Positions 15,550 through 25,848 of a DNA stretch of 64,000 bases are shown piece by piece. The notes beneath the pieces are model-generated. The model did no database searches and was not told the origin of the DNA. It worked only from the letters and a program-made list of their open reading frames with translations. Every line of letters starts with the position of its first letter. Within the stretch, counting starts at the first letter, position 1. This DNA comes from Bacteroidota bacterium (GTDB taxonomy: Bacteria > Bacteroidota > Bacteroidia > B-17B0 > Aurantibacillaceae), in assembly GCA_016711805.1 (NCBI GenBank), contig JADJSH010000001.1, positions 248,001 through 312,000 of the forward strand, in the 5' to 3' direction. The position numbers and the translations under genes were made by a program.

Positions 15550-16815
15550 ATGTTAAAACCTAAATTAAAAATAGTCTTCCTTTTTTTATTAGTCTATGCG
15601 CTGTTTAGTTTCATTTCATTAAACCGACATTCAAAGTCTAAAATTTATACTTACCACTCCGAATTATGGGCAGATAAAGCAGGTTACAATGTATATTTAC
15701 CTGCATTATTTATTTACGATTTTGATGCAACAAAATTCAAAGACAGTTTAGATTATAAAGTTGGCAATGGATTTACCTTGGATACTTCTACAAAAAAAAT
15801 CATCACAAAATACCCTTATGGTGTTTCTCTTTTACAAAGTCCTTTGTTGTTTATATCACATAGTTTATCTGAAACTAAAGATGGTTATTCCATGCCATAT
15901 CAAAAAGCTATTGACTTTGCGGGTTGTTTTTATTTAACTTTAGGACTTTTTTTTCTATTTTTTATTTTCAATCGATTGCATTCTGTTTGGCAATCTATTT
16001 TATTTTCTCTATTAGTTCTTTTTAGTTCGGGAATATGTTATTATGGCATTTTTGAAACTGGGATGTCGCACATTTATTCATTCTGCACTTTATCAATTCT
16101 ACTCTACCTATTATTAAACAAGCAAAATTTAAAAACAACAAATTACCTTTTATTAATAGGTATTCTATCTCTTATTTACCTAATTATAAGGCCAATTAAC
16201 GTGTTATTTTTAATTCCAATTTTAGGATATTTCTTATATCAAAATCATGAAGCCTATTTCAATAGAAGTACCATTTTAACTATCACTAAACAGCAGATCA
16301 TTCTAATCATATCTATTTGTACATTATTAATATTACCACAACTATTGTATTATAACTATGCCTTTGGAAGCTTTTTGGTGAAATCATACCAAAATGAACC
16401 TTTTGAAATACCAACTTTAAGTAGAATAACTGAACTACTATTCTCTCCCAATAATGGATTATTAATTTATTACCCCGTTTGTTTGGTAATGATTATTTAT
16501 AGTTTTTTGACCAACCATAAATTCACATTTTTGTTGTTGAGTCTTTTTATCATCTATACTTTAATTTATGCTTCTTGGTGGAGTCTTTCCTTAGGTTGCG
16601 GTTTTGGACATAGGGCGATGAATGATATTATTTTAGTATTTTTTGCTCCTTTCTTTATTTTTTCCGAAAAGCTAAAAAAGTGGATCATTTTAACAATTTT
16701 AGCCCTCGCTATTGTTAATTTTAAGTTCATTTTTAGTTACGATTCTTGCCTCTATACCTCCGTAAATTGGGACTTTACCGAATACAGCTCAATACTTTTT
16801 GGAGAATTTAAGTAA
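15550..16815 (+). CDS. Polytopic membrane protein, GT-C glycosyltransferase-like
   Basis: A 421-residue protein with about ten membrane helices and an early periplasmic loop holding acidic and aromatic residues (HSELWADKAGYNVYLPAL). Blocks such as GMSHIYSF and WWSLSLGCGFGHRAMND recur in Bacteroidota GT-C/PMT-like proteins that use lipid-linked sugars. No catalytic residues can be asserted. A TACCTTTA box at 15537-15544 lies five bases before the ATG. Identification as a glycosyltransferase is by fold type only. Confidence 0.6.
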   Translation: MLKPKLKIVFLFLLVYALFSFISLNRHSKSKIYTYHSELWADKAGYNVYLPALFIYDFDATKFKDSLDYKVGNGFTLDTSTKKIITKYPYGVSLLQSPLLFISHSLSETKDGYSMPYQKAIDFAGCFYLTLGLFFLFFIFNRLHSVWQSILFSLLVLFSSGICYYGIFETGMSHIYSFCTLSILLYLLLNKQNLKTTNYLLLIGILSLIYLIIRPINVLFLIPILGYFLYQNHEAYFNRSTILTITKQQIILIISICTLLILPQLLYYNYAFGSFLVKSYQNEPFEIPTLSRITELLFSPNNGLLIYYPVCLVMIIYSFLTNHKFTFLLLSLFIIYTLIYASWWSLSLGCGFGHRAMNDIILVFFAPFFIFSEKLKKWIILTILALAIVNFKFIFSYDSCLYTSVNWDFTEYSSILFGEFK

Positions 16816-16869
16816 TTTTAAAAAAAAGCATTCAATTTTGTATATTTATGGGATTAAAATTAAGTTCTC

Positions 16870-19800
16870 ATGATGACATTAAAATACTTTACTCTTGCGC
16901 TTTGCTTAACTATTTGTACAACTGCTTTTTCACAAAAAGGAAAAAATGGTGCTTTAACTGTAACTGCAGCAAATACAAGAATTAACGAATTCACAGCACT
17001 CACAGCTAATGCCAATGTTGGAAACACTACTATAACTGTAGCTGCAAGTTCATTAAATGCCAATGGTCGTTTTTCGGCTAATTTAGCAGCGGGTGATTTA
17101 GTGATGATTATTCAAATGCAAGGGGCTTTAATGAATCTTTATCGTTGGACTCCAGCGTGGCAACCAGATAGTACTTATGGATATGTATATAATTACAAAA
17201 CTTGTGGAAATTATGAATTTGCACAAGTGAAAACAGTTATTTCTGCTACTCAAATTGAATTAGAATGCGGCTTAAAATACGATTATTCGAGTGCGGGAAA
17301 AACACAAGTAGTTCGCGTACCAAGATACAATGCCTTAACCGTAAATAGCGGGGGAGTTTTAACATCTGATGCCTGGAATGGAACAATTGGTGGGGTATTA
17401 ATTGCTGAAGTTGATGGGAACACAATAGTTAACGCAGGCGGCACCATATCTGCTAATGCACTAGGTTTTAGGGGTGGAGTAGCTGTTGGAAATAATGGTA
17501 ATGGGAACACAAATTTTGTGACCAGAAACCCAAATGACGGAGCTGAGAAAGGCGAAGGTATTGGAAGTGAAAGGCTCAATAATGCGTTGGGTATAGATAG
17601 TTTAGGTAAACAATGTAAAGGCGCTCCGGCGAATGGCGGCGGCGGCGGTAATGCCAATAACTGCGGCGGCGGCGGCGGCGCAAATGGTGGAAATATAAAT
17701 GGATGGTATGGTTATGGTATTACAAACACAACTTTTAGTACGCAATTTAATCTTGAATGGCCTACAAGATCTACTTTAGTATCAAGTGGAGGAGGTAAAG
17801 GTGGTTATGGAACTTCTACTACAACAACTGCAAATATTAATTCCGTTGGTCCAAATAGCACTTCCTGGGGAACCTTTAAACGCCCAAGTTATGGAGGATT
17901 TGGAGGAAGACCATTGGACTATTCAACAGGTAAACTATTTATGGGCGGAGGAGGCGGCTCAGGACACATGTCGTCTGGGCAATCGAACGGTGCTAATGCT
18001 TGTTCTGGTGGTGCTGGAGGCGGACTTATATTCTTATTAAATTACGGAACAATTTCTGGTGCTGGAACAATTAGTGCTAATGGTGCAAATGGAAATAATG
18101 CATACGGAACTGGAACTTTTGGAAATCCAACTCAAGGTATAGATGGCGCGGGAGGTGCTGGTGCTGGAGGAACTATCATCTTACAATCTAATGGTACTAT
18201 TTCAGGAATTACTGCTAATGCAAATGGTGGAAATGGTGGAAACCAAGTAAAATCCGGAACACTTAATAATGAAGGTCAAGGACCTGGTGGTGGTGGAAGT
18301 GGTGGTTATATTGCTGCTACCAATGTTGGATTTACTCAAAATGTAAATGGTGGTGCTAATGGCACAACCAACGCAAGTGCTTTTGATACCGAGTTTCCAA
18401 TGAATGGAGCTACTTCTGGTGATGTGGGAACCAACAATCAATCAATTACTCCATCTTTCTCTCTAACAGCTTCTCCTAATCAAACTTTATGTACTAATCA
18501 ATCAGCTACTTTAACAGCTACTTCAACTAATGGTACAGCAACGGTACTTTGGTATAATGCGGCAGCTGGTGGAAATTCAGTTGCATCAGGAACAGTTTAC
18601 ACAACACCAACTTATACAGCTACTGGTACTTACACCGTTTATGCAGGTTCATGTCCAGGTTTATATCGCGTTCCAATTATTATTACGGTTGGTAGCGGCG
18701 CCACCATTACAGTTAATAGTCCAACTATTTGTCCCGGACAAACCGTGACCTTAACAGCAAATGGCGCTACAACTTATACATGGAGCACGGGGCCAACAAC
18801 TAACACTATTTCTGTTGCCCCTGCGTCCACAACTATTTACACAGTGAACGCAACGAGCGGTACCTGTGTTGGAACGCAAACAACACAAGTTTTAGTATCT
18901 CCAACTCCAACAGTTTCTGTTGGAAATGCGACTATTTGCTCTGGGAATTCGGCTACATTAACAGCTACTGGCGCCACTAACTATACGTGGATGCCAAGTG
19001 CACAAACTACTTCAAGTATTGTAGTAACTCCTACAACTAATACAACTTATACTATTACAGGAGCCACAGGAACTTGCACTAATTCAACAACAGCAACCGT
19101 TAGTGTAACATCTACACCAACGTTATCTACTAGCTCAAGAACAATTTGTGCGGGACAAGTTGCCACATTTACCGTTAGTGGGGCAACAACATACACTTGG
19201 AATCCAGGAAGTGTAACAGGATCTACTTATACAACCAGCCCTGCGTCATCAGGAACTGTTTCAGTAATTGGTGCTAATGGAACTTGTACTTCACAAGTCA
19301 CCACATCAATTACCGTTACGCCAAATCCAACTGTTGCGGTAAGTAATCAAACAATTTGTTCGGGACAAACTGCCATCTTAACTGCTACTGGCGCGACAGC
19401 TTATAGTTGGAGTACAGGAGCAACAACCAATACGATTTCTGTTTCGCCAACATCTTTAACTATTTATACAGTTGTAGGCACAACAAATTCTTGTACTAAT
19501 ACAAGAACTGTTAGTGTAACAGTTAACTCTCAACCTACAGTGGCAGTTGCTAATGCAAATATTTGTTCGGGTAACTCAACCATTTTAACTGCTACTGGAG
19601 CTACCAATTATACGTGGATGCCTGGTGGACAATTAACGAATACTGTTTCTGTAAACCCTGGTTCTACAACTATTTATACCATTACTGGAGCAACCGGAAC
19701 TTGTACTACTTCAACAAATGCAACAGTTAACGTAACCTCTACTCCAACATTAGTTGCTAACTCAGTAACTATTTGTCCTGGACAAACAGCCACATTAACA

Positions 19801-22521
19801 GCAAGCGGCGCAACAACTTATACTTGGAATCCTGGAAATATTTCTGGAAGCACTTACACTATTGCACCTGCATCAAACACAACCGTTTCGGTAATTGGAG
19901 CTAATGGAACTTGTACAACCGCAGCTACAGTTTCTGTAACTATTGGAACAGGAATTTCAATCACAGTCAATAATCCAACAATTTGCGCAGGCGAAACTGC
20001 CACATTAACTGCAAATGGAGCAACATCTTATACATGGAATCCAGGGAACTTATCTGGTTCTTCTGTAACCGTCGCACCTTCATCAAATACTACTTATACA
20101 GTAACGGGTGTCAATGGAGCTTGTACCGGAAGCAATACAGCTATTGTAACAATTGTTTCTACGCCAACTTTAGCCACAAACTCAACTACTATTTGCGCAG
20201 GACAAACAACCACCTTAACAGCGAGTGGAGCTACTACTTATACTTGGAATCCAGGTAACTTATCGGGTGCATCTGTAACTGTAACACCTTCTTCCAATAC
20301 AACTTATACAGTTGTTGGAGCAAATGGAACTTGTACTAATTCGGCGACATCTTCTGTAGCGATAATTAATTGTAATAACCCTTGTCAGTTTAGTTTAGGA
20401 CGAGATACTGCTTTTTGTTCTCCAATGAATTATACAATTAACGGGCCTGTAGGATACAACTCTTACTCTTGGACACCAGGAGGAGCCACTACACAAAATA
20501 TCACGGCAACAAATACGGGGACATATATTTGCACAGCAGATATATTAAGTAATGACTTAGTTGCTAATGGCGATTTTAGTTTAGGAAATACATTGTTTGC
20601 AAGTAACTATATTGTCCCTGTAACACCAGGTCCATTCGGTTTATTATCTAATCCAGGTACTTACTTAGTTACAACGGATCCAAATTTGGGACATACTAAC
20701 TTCTTAAGTTTTGGAGACCATACAACTGGAACTGGAAATATGATGGTGTGTAATGGATCGGCAGTCGCCAACGATATTGTATGGACTGAAACTATTTCTG
20801 TAACTCCAAATACAAATTATAATTTCTCCGCATGGGTTGCCTCTGTTTATAATACAACTGCTGGCAATGAAGCTCAATTGCAATTCTCTATCAATGGCAG
20901 TTTACTTGGTACTGCATTCAGTGCACCATTTACTGGTGGTGTATGGGCAAATTTTGCCACAAACTGGAACTCAGGTGTTAGTACTTCAGCTGTTATAACG
21001 ATTGTTGATCAAAACTTTACAGCGCCAGGAGCTAATGATTTTGCTTTAGATGATATTTTCTATCAACAAATATGTTCTCATTCTGATACAATTATTATTA
21101 CTGAAAATTTAACACCAACTGTAACACCTAGTGCTACTAACTCAGTTATTTGCAATGGAAATCCAACAACATTAACCGCAAGCGGTGCTGCCACTTATAC
21201 CTGGACCAGCGGAATAACAAATGGCGTTAGTTTCACACCGACAGTTACAACTACCTATTCTGTGACAGGAACATCCGTTGAAGGTTGCACCAATACAGCA
21301 GTACAAACTGTTACAGTAAATTCTACGCCAACAATTGCTGTAAATAGCGCAAGTATTTGTTCAGGTCAAACTGCTACTTTAATTGCAACTGGAGCAAGTA
21401 CCTATACATGGTCTAATACCTTTACAGGTGCTTCTCAAACAGTAAGCCCCGTTTTAACAACAACTTATTCTGTATTAGGAACTGATATCAATGGTTGTGT
21501 AAGTGTATCAGCAGCAACATCTACAGTTGGTGTTTCTGCCACACCAACAATTACTATTAACTCGGCATCTATTTGTGCAGGGCAAACTGCAACATTAACG
21601 GCAACAGGAGCTACTAATGTTACTTGGAATACCACAGAAACAACTGCTAGTATATTTACATCGCCAGCTTTCACAACTACCTACTCGGTTGTTGGAAACA
21701 ATGGAGGCTGCTCGTCTACCCAATCAACAACTGTATCGGTAACACCTTCGCCTACAATTACAGCAAGTGTTGCATCGCTTAATGGATGTGCACCTTTTTG
21801 CACAACTTTTAGTGATATAATGAGCCCTTCTGCAACCGGAATTACTTACAACTTTGGCGACGGTAGTTCTGCAAATACAAGCAATCCAAATCACTGCTAT
21901 ACAAGTGGTGGTAATTTTACTGTTACAGCTACAGCTACAAATTCCGTATTAGGGTGTTCAAGTACATTTACGCTTCCAATTATAACAGTTGGGGCGCAAG
22001 TAACAGCGAATTTTAATATCACAGAAGGTAATGTAGTAACTGTTGGTACACTTGTAAATTTTGTAAATACAAGTACTAATGCAGATACTTATTTGTGGAA
22101 CTTATCATGCGATGGGACTTCTTTAACATCTCAGAATTTCTCTGCGACTTTTGTTGATACAGGAAGTTGTTGTATTAATTTAGTGGCAACAAACTTAGCA
22201 GGTTGTAGCGATACTATATACAAGTGCATCGATATCGTAAAAGAAGCTGTCGTAATTGTTCCGAACGTATTTACCCCAAATGGAGATACTAAAAATGATG
22301 TATTTAAAATTAATTCAACTGGATTAAAAAGTTTACACTGCGTTATTTTTGATCGCTGGGGTTTAAAAATGTATGAGTGGGATGGCGTTAATGGATTTTG
22401 GGATGGAAGTGCTCAATCAGGAAAAGCTCCAGATGGAACCTATTTTTACATTGTAGATTACACTGACTTATTGGATAATACAACTACCGAAAAAGGTTAC
22501 TTGAATTTGTTTAATAACTAA
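16870..22521 (+). CDS. 1883-residue surface protein with Ig-like repeats and CHU_C T9SS domain
   Basis: A very large exported protein. It has a signal peptide (TTAFSQ), a beta-rich N-terminal domain to about residue 240, then Gly-rich stretches (runs of up to six Gly, residues about 250-500). Eight Ig-like repeats of about 70 residues follow (each with xTICxGQxxTLTAxGAxxYTW, nt 18703-20370), then a 230-residue non-repeat segment with a jelly-roll-like DFSLGNTLF...NTNYNFSAWV section, three more repeats (nt 21115-21755) and a PKD domain (NFGDGSSANTSN). The end, NVFTPNGDTKNDVFKI to GTYFYIVDY, is the gliding-associated C-terminal domain. It probably acts as a T9SS-exported adhesin. Confidence 0.92.
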   Translation: MMTLKYFTLALCLTICTTAFSQKGKNGALTVTAANTRINEFTALTANANVGNTTITVAASSLNANGRFSANLAAGDLVMIIQMQGALMNLYRWTPAWQPDSTYGYVYNYKTCGNYEFAQVKTVISATQIELECGLKYDYSSAGKTQVVRVPRYNALTVNSGGVLTSDAWNGTIGGVLIAEVDGNTIVNAGGTISANALGFRGGVAVGNNGNGNTNFVTRNPNDGAEKGEGIGSERLNNALGIDSLGKQCKGAPANGGGGGNANNCGGGGGANGGNINGWYGYGITNTTFSTQFNLEWPTRSTLVSSGGGKGGYGTSTTTTANINSVGPNSTSWGTFKRPSYGGFGGRPLDYSTGKLFMGGGGGSGHMSSGQSNGANACSGGAGGGLIFLLNYGTISGAGTISANGANGNNAYGTGTFGNPTQGIDGAGGAGAGGTIILQSNGTISGITANANGGNGGNQVKSGTLNNEGQGPGGGGSGGYIAATNVGFTQNVNGGANGTTNASAFDTEFPMNGATSGDVGTNNQSITPSFSLTASPNQTLCTNQSATLTATSTNGTATVLWYNAAAGGNSVASGTVYTTPTYTATGTYTVYAGSCPGLYRVPIIITVGSGATITVNSPTICPGQTVTLTANGATTYTWSTGPTTNTISVAPASTTIYTVNATSGTCVGTQTTQVLVSPTPTVSVGNATICSGNSATLTATGATNYTWMPSAQTTSSIVVTPTTNTTYTITGATGTCTNSTTATVSVTSTPTLSTSSRTICAGQVATFTVSGATTYTWNPGSVTGSTYTTSPASSGTVSVIGANGTCTSQVTTSITVTPNPTVAVSNQTICSGQTAILTATGATAYSWSTGATTNTISVSPTSLTIYTVVGTTNSCTNTRTVSVTVNSQPTVAVANANICSGNSTILTATGATNYTWMPGGQLTNTVSVNPGSTTIYTITGATGTCTTSTNATVNVTSTPTLVANSVTICPGQTATLTASGATTYTWNPGNISGSTYTIAPASNTTVSVIGANGTCTTAATVSVTIGTGISITVNNPTICAGETATLTANGATSYTWNPGNLSGSSVTVAPSSNTTYTVTGVNGACTGSNTAIVTIVSTPTLATNSTTICAGQTTTLTASGATTYTWNPGNLSGASVTVTPSSNTTYTVVGANGTCTNSATSSVAIINCNNPCQFSLGRDTAFCSPMNYTINGPVGYNSYSWTPGGATTQNITATNTGTYICTADILSNDLVANGDFSLGNTLFASNYIVPVTPGPFGLLSNPGTYLVTTDPNLGHTNFLSFGDHTTGTGNMMVCNGSAVANDIVWTETISVTPNTNYNFSAWVASVYNTTAGNEAQLQFSINGSLLGTAFSAPFTGGVWANFATNWNSGVSTSAVITIVDQNFTAPGANDFALDDIFYQQICSHSDTIIITENLTPTVTPSATNSVICNGNPTTLTASGAATYTWTSGITNGVSFTPTVTTTYSVTGTSVEGCTNTAVQTVTVNSTPTIAVNSASICSGQTATLIATGASTYTWSNTFTGASQTVSPVLTTTYSVLGTDINGCVSVSAATSTVGVSATPTITINSASICAGQTATLTATGATNVTWNTTETTASIFTSPAFTTTYSVVGNNGGCSSTQSTTVSVTPSPTITASVASLNGCAPFCTTFSDIMSPSATGITYNFGDGSSANTSNPNHCYTSGGNFTVTATATNSVLGCSSTFTLPIITVGAQVTANFNITEGNVVTVGTLVNFVNTSTNADTYLWNLSCDGTSLTSQNFSATFVDTGSCCINLVATNLAGCSDTIYKCIDIVKEAVVIVPNVFTPNGDTKNDVFKINSTGLKSLHCVIFDRWGLKMYEWDGVNGFWDGSAQSGKAPDGTYFYIVDYTDLLDNTTTEKGYLNLFNN
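18703..20370 (+). repeat. Eight tandem Ig-like coding repeats
   Basis: Eight units of roughly 200 bp encode ICxGQ...LTAxGA...YTW...TxYTVxGxxGxC. Units are alike in protein but not identical in DNA, so they are old and are not prone to slippage. Three further units are at 21115-21755. Confidence 0.85.
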
Positions 22522-22572
22522 AGTCATAATAAAAAGACAGTAAAAGATACTCAGAAAACTAAAAAGCCTTAC

Positions 22573-22580
22573 TATCTTTG
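22573..22580 (+). promoter_or_regulatory. Bacteroidota -7 promoter element (TAnnTTTG)
   Basis: TATCTTTG matches the -7 consensus exactly and is 23 bp before the hydroxylase start. No clear -33 TTG is visible at the usual spacing. Confidence 0.4.
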
Positions 22581-22603
22581 CTTTGTCAATTTTTAAATAA
22601 TTC

Positions 22604-23488
22604 ATGAACGAATTTAGAGAAGAACTTCTTGTATTAATTTCAATACCTATTTACACTATTGTAATAGGGATAGAAATTTTATATAGTTATTTTAAACATA
22701 AAGGATTTTATAGTACTAAGGGGATTCTATCAAATTTATATTTAACCTCTCTAAATTTGTCTTTAGATGTATTAGTGAGAGGTATTTGTTTGGCAGTGCT
22801 TTGGTATTTTTATCAATTCAAATTTACAGCTATTGATAAATCTATTCATCCAATACTATACTGGAGTGTGTTAGTTTTAGCCGAAGATTTTATGTTTTAT
22901 TGGATGCATCGTGTAGATCATTACTGTCGTTTTTTTTGGGCAGTGCATGTCACACACCATTCATCCGAAGAATTTAATTTAACGGTTGGCTTCCGCTCTT
23001 CGGTGTTTCAACCATTATATAGATTCGTTTGGTTTATTCCAATTGCACTAGTTGGTTTTGACCCATTAGATATCATGTTTATGTATGCAGCTACTCAAAT
23101 TTATGGCATCTTAATCCACACAAAAACAGTTGGCAAATTAGGTCCTTTAGAATGGGTTTTATCAACTCCTTCGCATCATAGAGTTCATCATGCTAGTAAT
23201 ATCAAATACTTGGATAAAAACATGGGGATGATTTTAATTATTTGGGATAGAGTATTTGGAACCTTTGCTAAAGAGGAAGAAGAAGTGGTTTATGGCTTAA
23301 CAACTAACATCAAAACATATAATCCCATTACGATGGTGTTTCACGAATGGAAAGCCATTTATGACGATTTAAAAAAACAGACTTCTTTAAAAAACAAATT
23401 CATGTATGTATTTGGCCCTCCAGGTTGGAGCCATGACGGCAGCAGAAAAACATCTAGTCAACTAAGAGCGGAATTAAAATCTAAATAA
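22604..23488 (+). CDS. Sterol desaturase/fatty acid hydroxylase family protein
   Basis: A 294-residue di-iron membrane oxygenase. Four N-terminal and central helices precede three histidine clusters: HRVDH (about 102), HVTHHS (about 115) and HRVHH (near 196), the classical ligand set of the fatty acid hydroxylase superfamily. A long soluble tail follows. It would hydroxylate or desaturate a membrane lipid; the substrate is unknown. The gene stands alone between the giant adhesin and yihY. Confidence 0.92.
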   Translation: MNEFREELLVLISIPIYTIVIGIEILYSYFKHKGFYSTKGILSNLYLTSLNLSLDVLVRGICLAVLWYFYQFKFTAIDKSIHPILYWSVLVLAEDFMFYWMHRVDHYCRFFWAVHVTHHSSEEFNLTVGFRSSVFQPLYRFVWFIPIALVGFDPLDIMFMYAATQIYGILIHTKTVGKLGPLEWVLSTPSHHRVHHASNIKYLDKNMGMILIIWDRVFGTFAKEEEEVVYGLTTNIKTYNPITMVFHEWKAIYDDLKKQTSLKNKFMYVFGPPGWSHDGSRKTSSQLRAELKSK

Positions 23489-23530
23489 GCCATTTAAAAT
23501 TTACATGGGATTGCTTATATTTACACTATT

Positions 23531-24863
23531 ATGGCAAACGCAGTCACTCTTTTTAAACGCATATCTCACTTCTTAACTCACAGTTTGTGGAGAGTTAGAT
23601 TAGATAAGCTTGAAAAAAAACAAAGCTTTTTTATTAGACAACTGCGTATTTTTTCATTAGCTATTAATGGATTTAATGAAGATAAATGCTTACTAAAAGC
23701 AACTGCCTTAACCTATTATACTTTATTTTCTATTGTTCCAATTATTGCGCTAGCATTTGCCATCGCCAAAGGATTTGGGTTTGAAACAATCTCTACAACA
23801 AGATTTATTATTAAAATTTCAAGATCAAAAAGATATTTTAACACAGGCTTTTGTGTACGCTGACAAAATGTTAGCAAACACAAAAGGTGGTTTAATTGCA
23901 GGAGTTGGTATTGTATTATTATTATGGTCAATCATTAAATTATTGAGTAGTATAGAAGAAAGCTTTAATGAGATTTGGGAAATAAAACGTGATAGAACTT
24001 GGACAAGAAAAATCACCGATTATTTGTCCATCATGCTCATTGGTCCTGTCTTTATCATTTTATCTGGCGGATTAACCGTTTGGTTAAAAACAGGATTAGA
24101 TACAGTTGCATCTAATGTAGAAATTATAAGTCCAGTGACTGTTGTATTTTTAAAACTATTTGCCTTTGGTTTAATGTGGGGCATGTTTATTTTTTTATAC
24201 ATGGCTTTACCAAATACTAAAGTCACCTTTAAAGGTGCTGCCATGGGATCGTTAATTGCGGCTATCTTATTTGAATTATTACAATGGGCTTATGTGTCAT
24301 CTCAAATAGGTGTTGCCTCATACAATAAAATTTACGGAAGTTTTGCAGCCTTGCCCTTGTTTTTAATTTGGATTCAATATTCGTGGTTTGTCGTTTTATT
24401 TGGAGCCGAATTAACCTTTGCTCATCAAAACGTTGACCACTACGAATTAGAAAGTGATATTACTAATATCAGCGACCGTTATAAGCGCGTAATTGCATTA
24501 TTAATCGCCAACATGGTTGTGAAAAATTTCAATGAAGGAAAAACAGCTTTGACCTCAATTGAAATTGCTCATAAATTAGATTTACCATTACGTTTAGCAA
24601 GAGTCGTCATTAATGAATTTATTGAAACAGGAGTATTTAACGAAGTGAAGATGGCGGCAGATAAAGAAATAGGTTATCAACCTGGCATTTCCGATTCAAA
24701 ACTGACTGTAAAATTTATTATAGATAAATTAGATGAAAAAGGCGTAAACGAATTACCTATTGATGATAGCAAAGAATTAGCAACCGTAAATCGTTTAATG
24801 AAAGATATGGATGAAGTATTAAATACGTCTAAAGGAAATATGTTAGTTAAAGATTTAGTATAA
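23531..24863 (+). pseudogene. YihY/virulence factor BrkB family membrane protein, split by a +1 frameshift
   Basis: The 5' frame from ATG 23531 encodes the N-terminus (ALTYYTLFSIVPIIALAFAIAKGFGF) and ends at 23863. The rest (QSLQQDLLLKF to the stop at 24863) is in the next frame, where helices, VGIVLLLWSIIKLLSSIEESFNEIW and GSFAALPLFLIWIQYSW are typical YihY signatures. Removing one base in the GAAAC at 23783-23787 joins them smoothly (GFGFEQSLQQ), giving about 443 residues with six helices and a C-terminal winged-helix-like extension. The zero frame runs on past the break, so a programmed shift at a stop codon is not indicated. Confidence 0.85.
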
Positions 24864-24870
24864 CTACAAA

Positions 24871-25833
24871 ATGAAATTTCTTAAACGTTTTTTTAAATGG
24901 TTGCTTATTATTTTTATTTTCATTTTTTGCATTCTTAGTATTATCCCCTACTTTTTCAGTGATCATTTAAAAGAAGCACCTGCAAAACCTTTCGAGAACT
25001 CTTACTTTTTTGAATTTAATCACACTAGATTTCATTACAGATTATTTATTCCAAAACACATAACACATAAAGTGGTTATGATTCATGGATTTAGCGGAAG
25101 TACTTTTTCTTTTAGAAATAATATTGATTCGTTAGTCAGTCACCATGCTCTTGTTGTTGCCATCGATATGCCAGCATTTGGATTTAGCGACAAATCTGAA
25201 GATGGAGACTACAACGACTTTACCAAAATTAATGGCATTCATTTTTTGTTGCAACAAATTGATAAACATACTAATTCAAAAAAGTGGCATTTAGTAGGTC
25301 ATAGCATGGGTGGCATCACTATTGGGCAATTTGCGAGCAAGTATTCTGAACTAACACAATCCCTTATATTTATTGATGGTTTACCATTTATGCAAGTTGA
25401 ACATTCTTTCTTACAAAAAACACTTTTGTATCCACCTCTATTAAAATGGGCTGACGTCATATTAGAAAGAAATTTCTTATCACAACACTCTTTTGATAAA
25501 CTATTGAGTTCGGCTTATGGCCAAGATGCTGATTCAATTAGTACGGATGGATATATGAAACCATTTGAAACAAAAGGAAGCGGTTCGGCTGTGATTAAAA
25601 TGGGAGCTAACTACAATTATCCTAGCTTTAATGATTCAATTATCAATGCATTGCCAAAGCTAATCATTTGGGGCGCAAAAGATCAATGGGTTCCTATTGT
25701 GAGTGCCACGGATTATTTAAGTAAACCCAATACCCAACAGTTGATAATTGAGGATGCTGGTCATTGCCCCATGGAAACTCATCCCGAAAAAGTGAACACT
25801 ACTATTACTGATTTTATTAGTAAATTAGACTAG
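24871..25833 (+). CDS. Alpha/beta hydrolase, membrane-anchored
   Basis: A 320-residue hydrolase with an N-terminal membrane anchor (residues 10-28). The catalytic triad is visible: nucleophile in GHSMGG (near 144), Asp in WGAKDQWVP, and His in EDAGHCPMETHP near the end. The oxyanion region MIHGFSGSTFSFRNN and the strand VVAIDMPAFGFSDKS are standard. It is 7 bp after the yihY stop and 15 bp before the DUF2279 gene, so the three form an operon. Natural substrate unknown, likely an ester or lipid. Confidence 0.92.
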   Translation: MKFLKRFFKWLLIIFIFIFCILSIIPYFFSDHLKEAPAKPFENSYFFEFNHTRFHYRLFIPKHITHKVVMIHGFSGSTFSFRNNIDSLVSHHALVVAIDMPAFGFSDKSEDGDYNDFTKINGIHFLLQQIDKHTNSKKWHLVGHSMGGITIGQFASKYSELTQSLIFIDGLPFMQVEHSFLQKTLLYPPLLKWADVILERNFLSQHSFDKLLSSAYGQDADSISTDGYMKPFETKGSGSAVIKMGANYNYPSFNDSIINALPKLIIWGAKDQWVPIVSATDYLSKPNTQQLIIEDAGHCPMETHPEKVNTTITDFISKLD

Positions 25834-25848
25834 TTTTTAAAGAATACC

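Noticed and set aside
17283..17657. Minus-strand Pro-rich open frame of 124 codons
   Set aside because: It is the antisense of the Gly-rich region of the adhesin; Pro-rich shadows are expected there.
18703..21755. CRISPR-like or tandem DNA array
   Set aside because: The periodicity is coding: units of about 200 bp stay in frame and encode Ig-like domains, with DNA too diverged for a repeat-spacer array.
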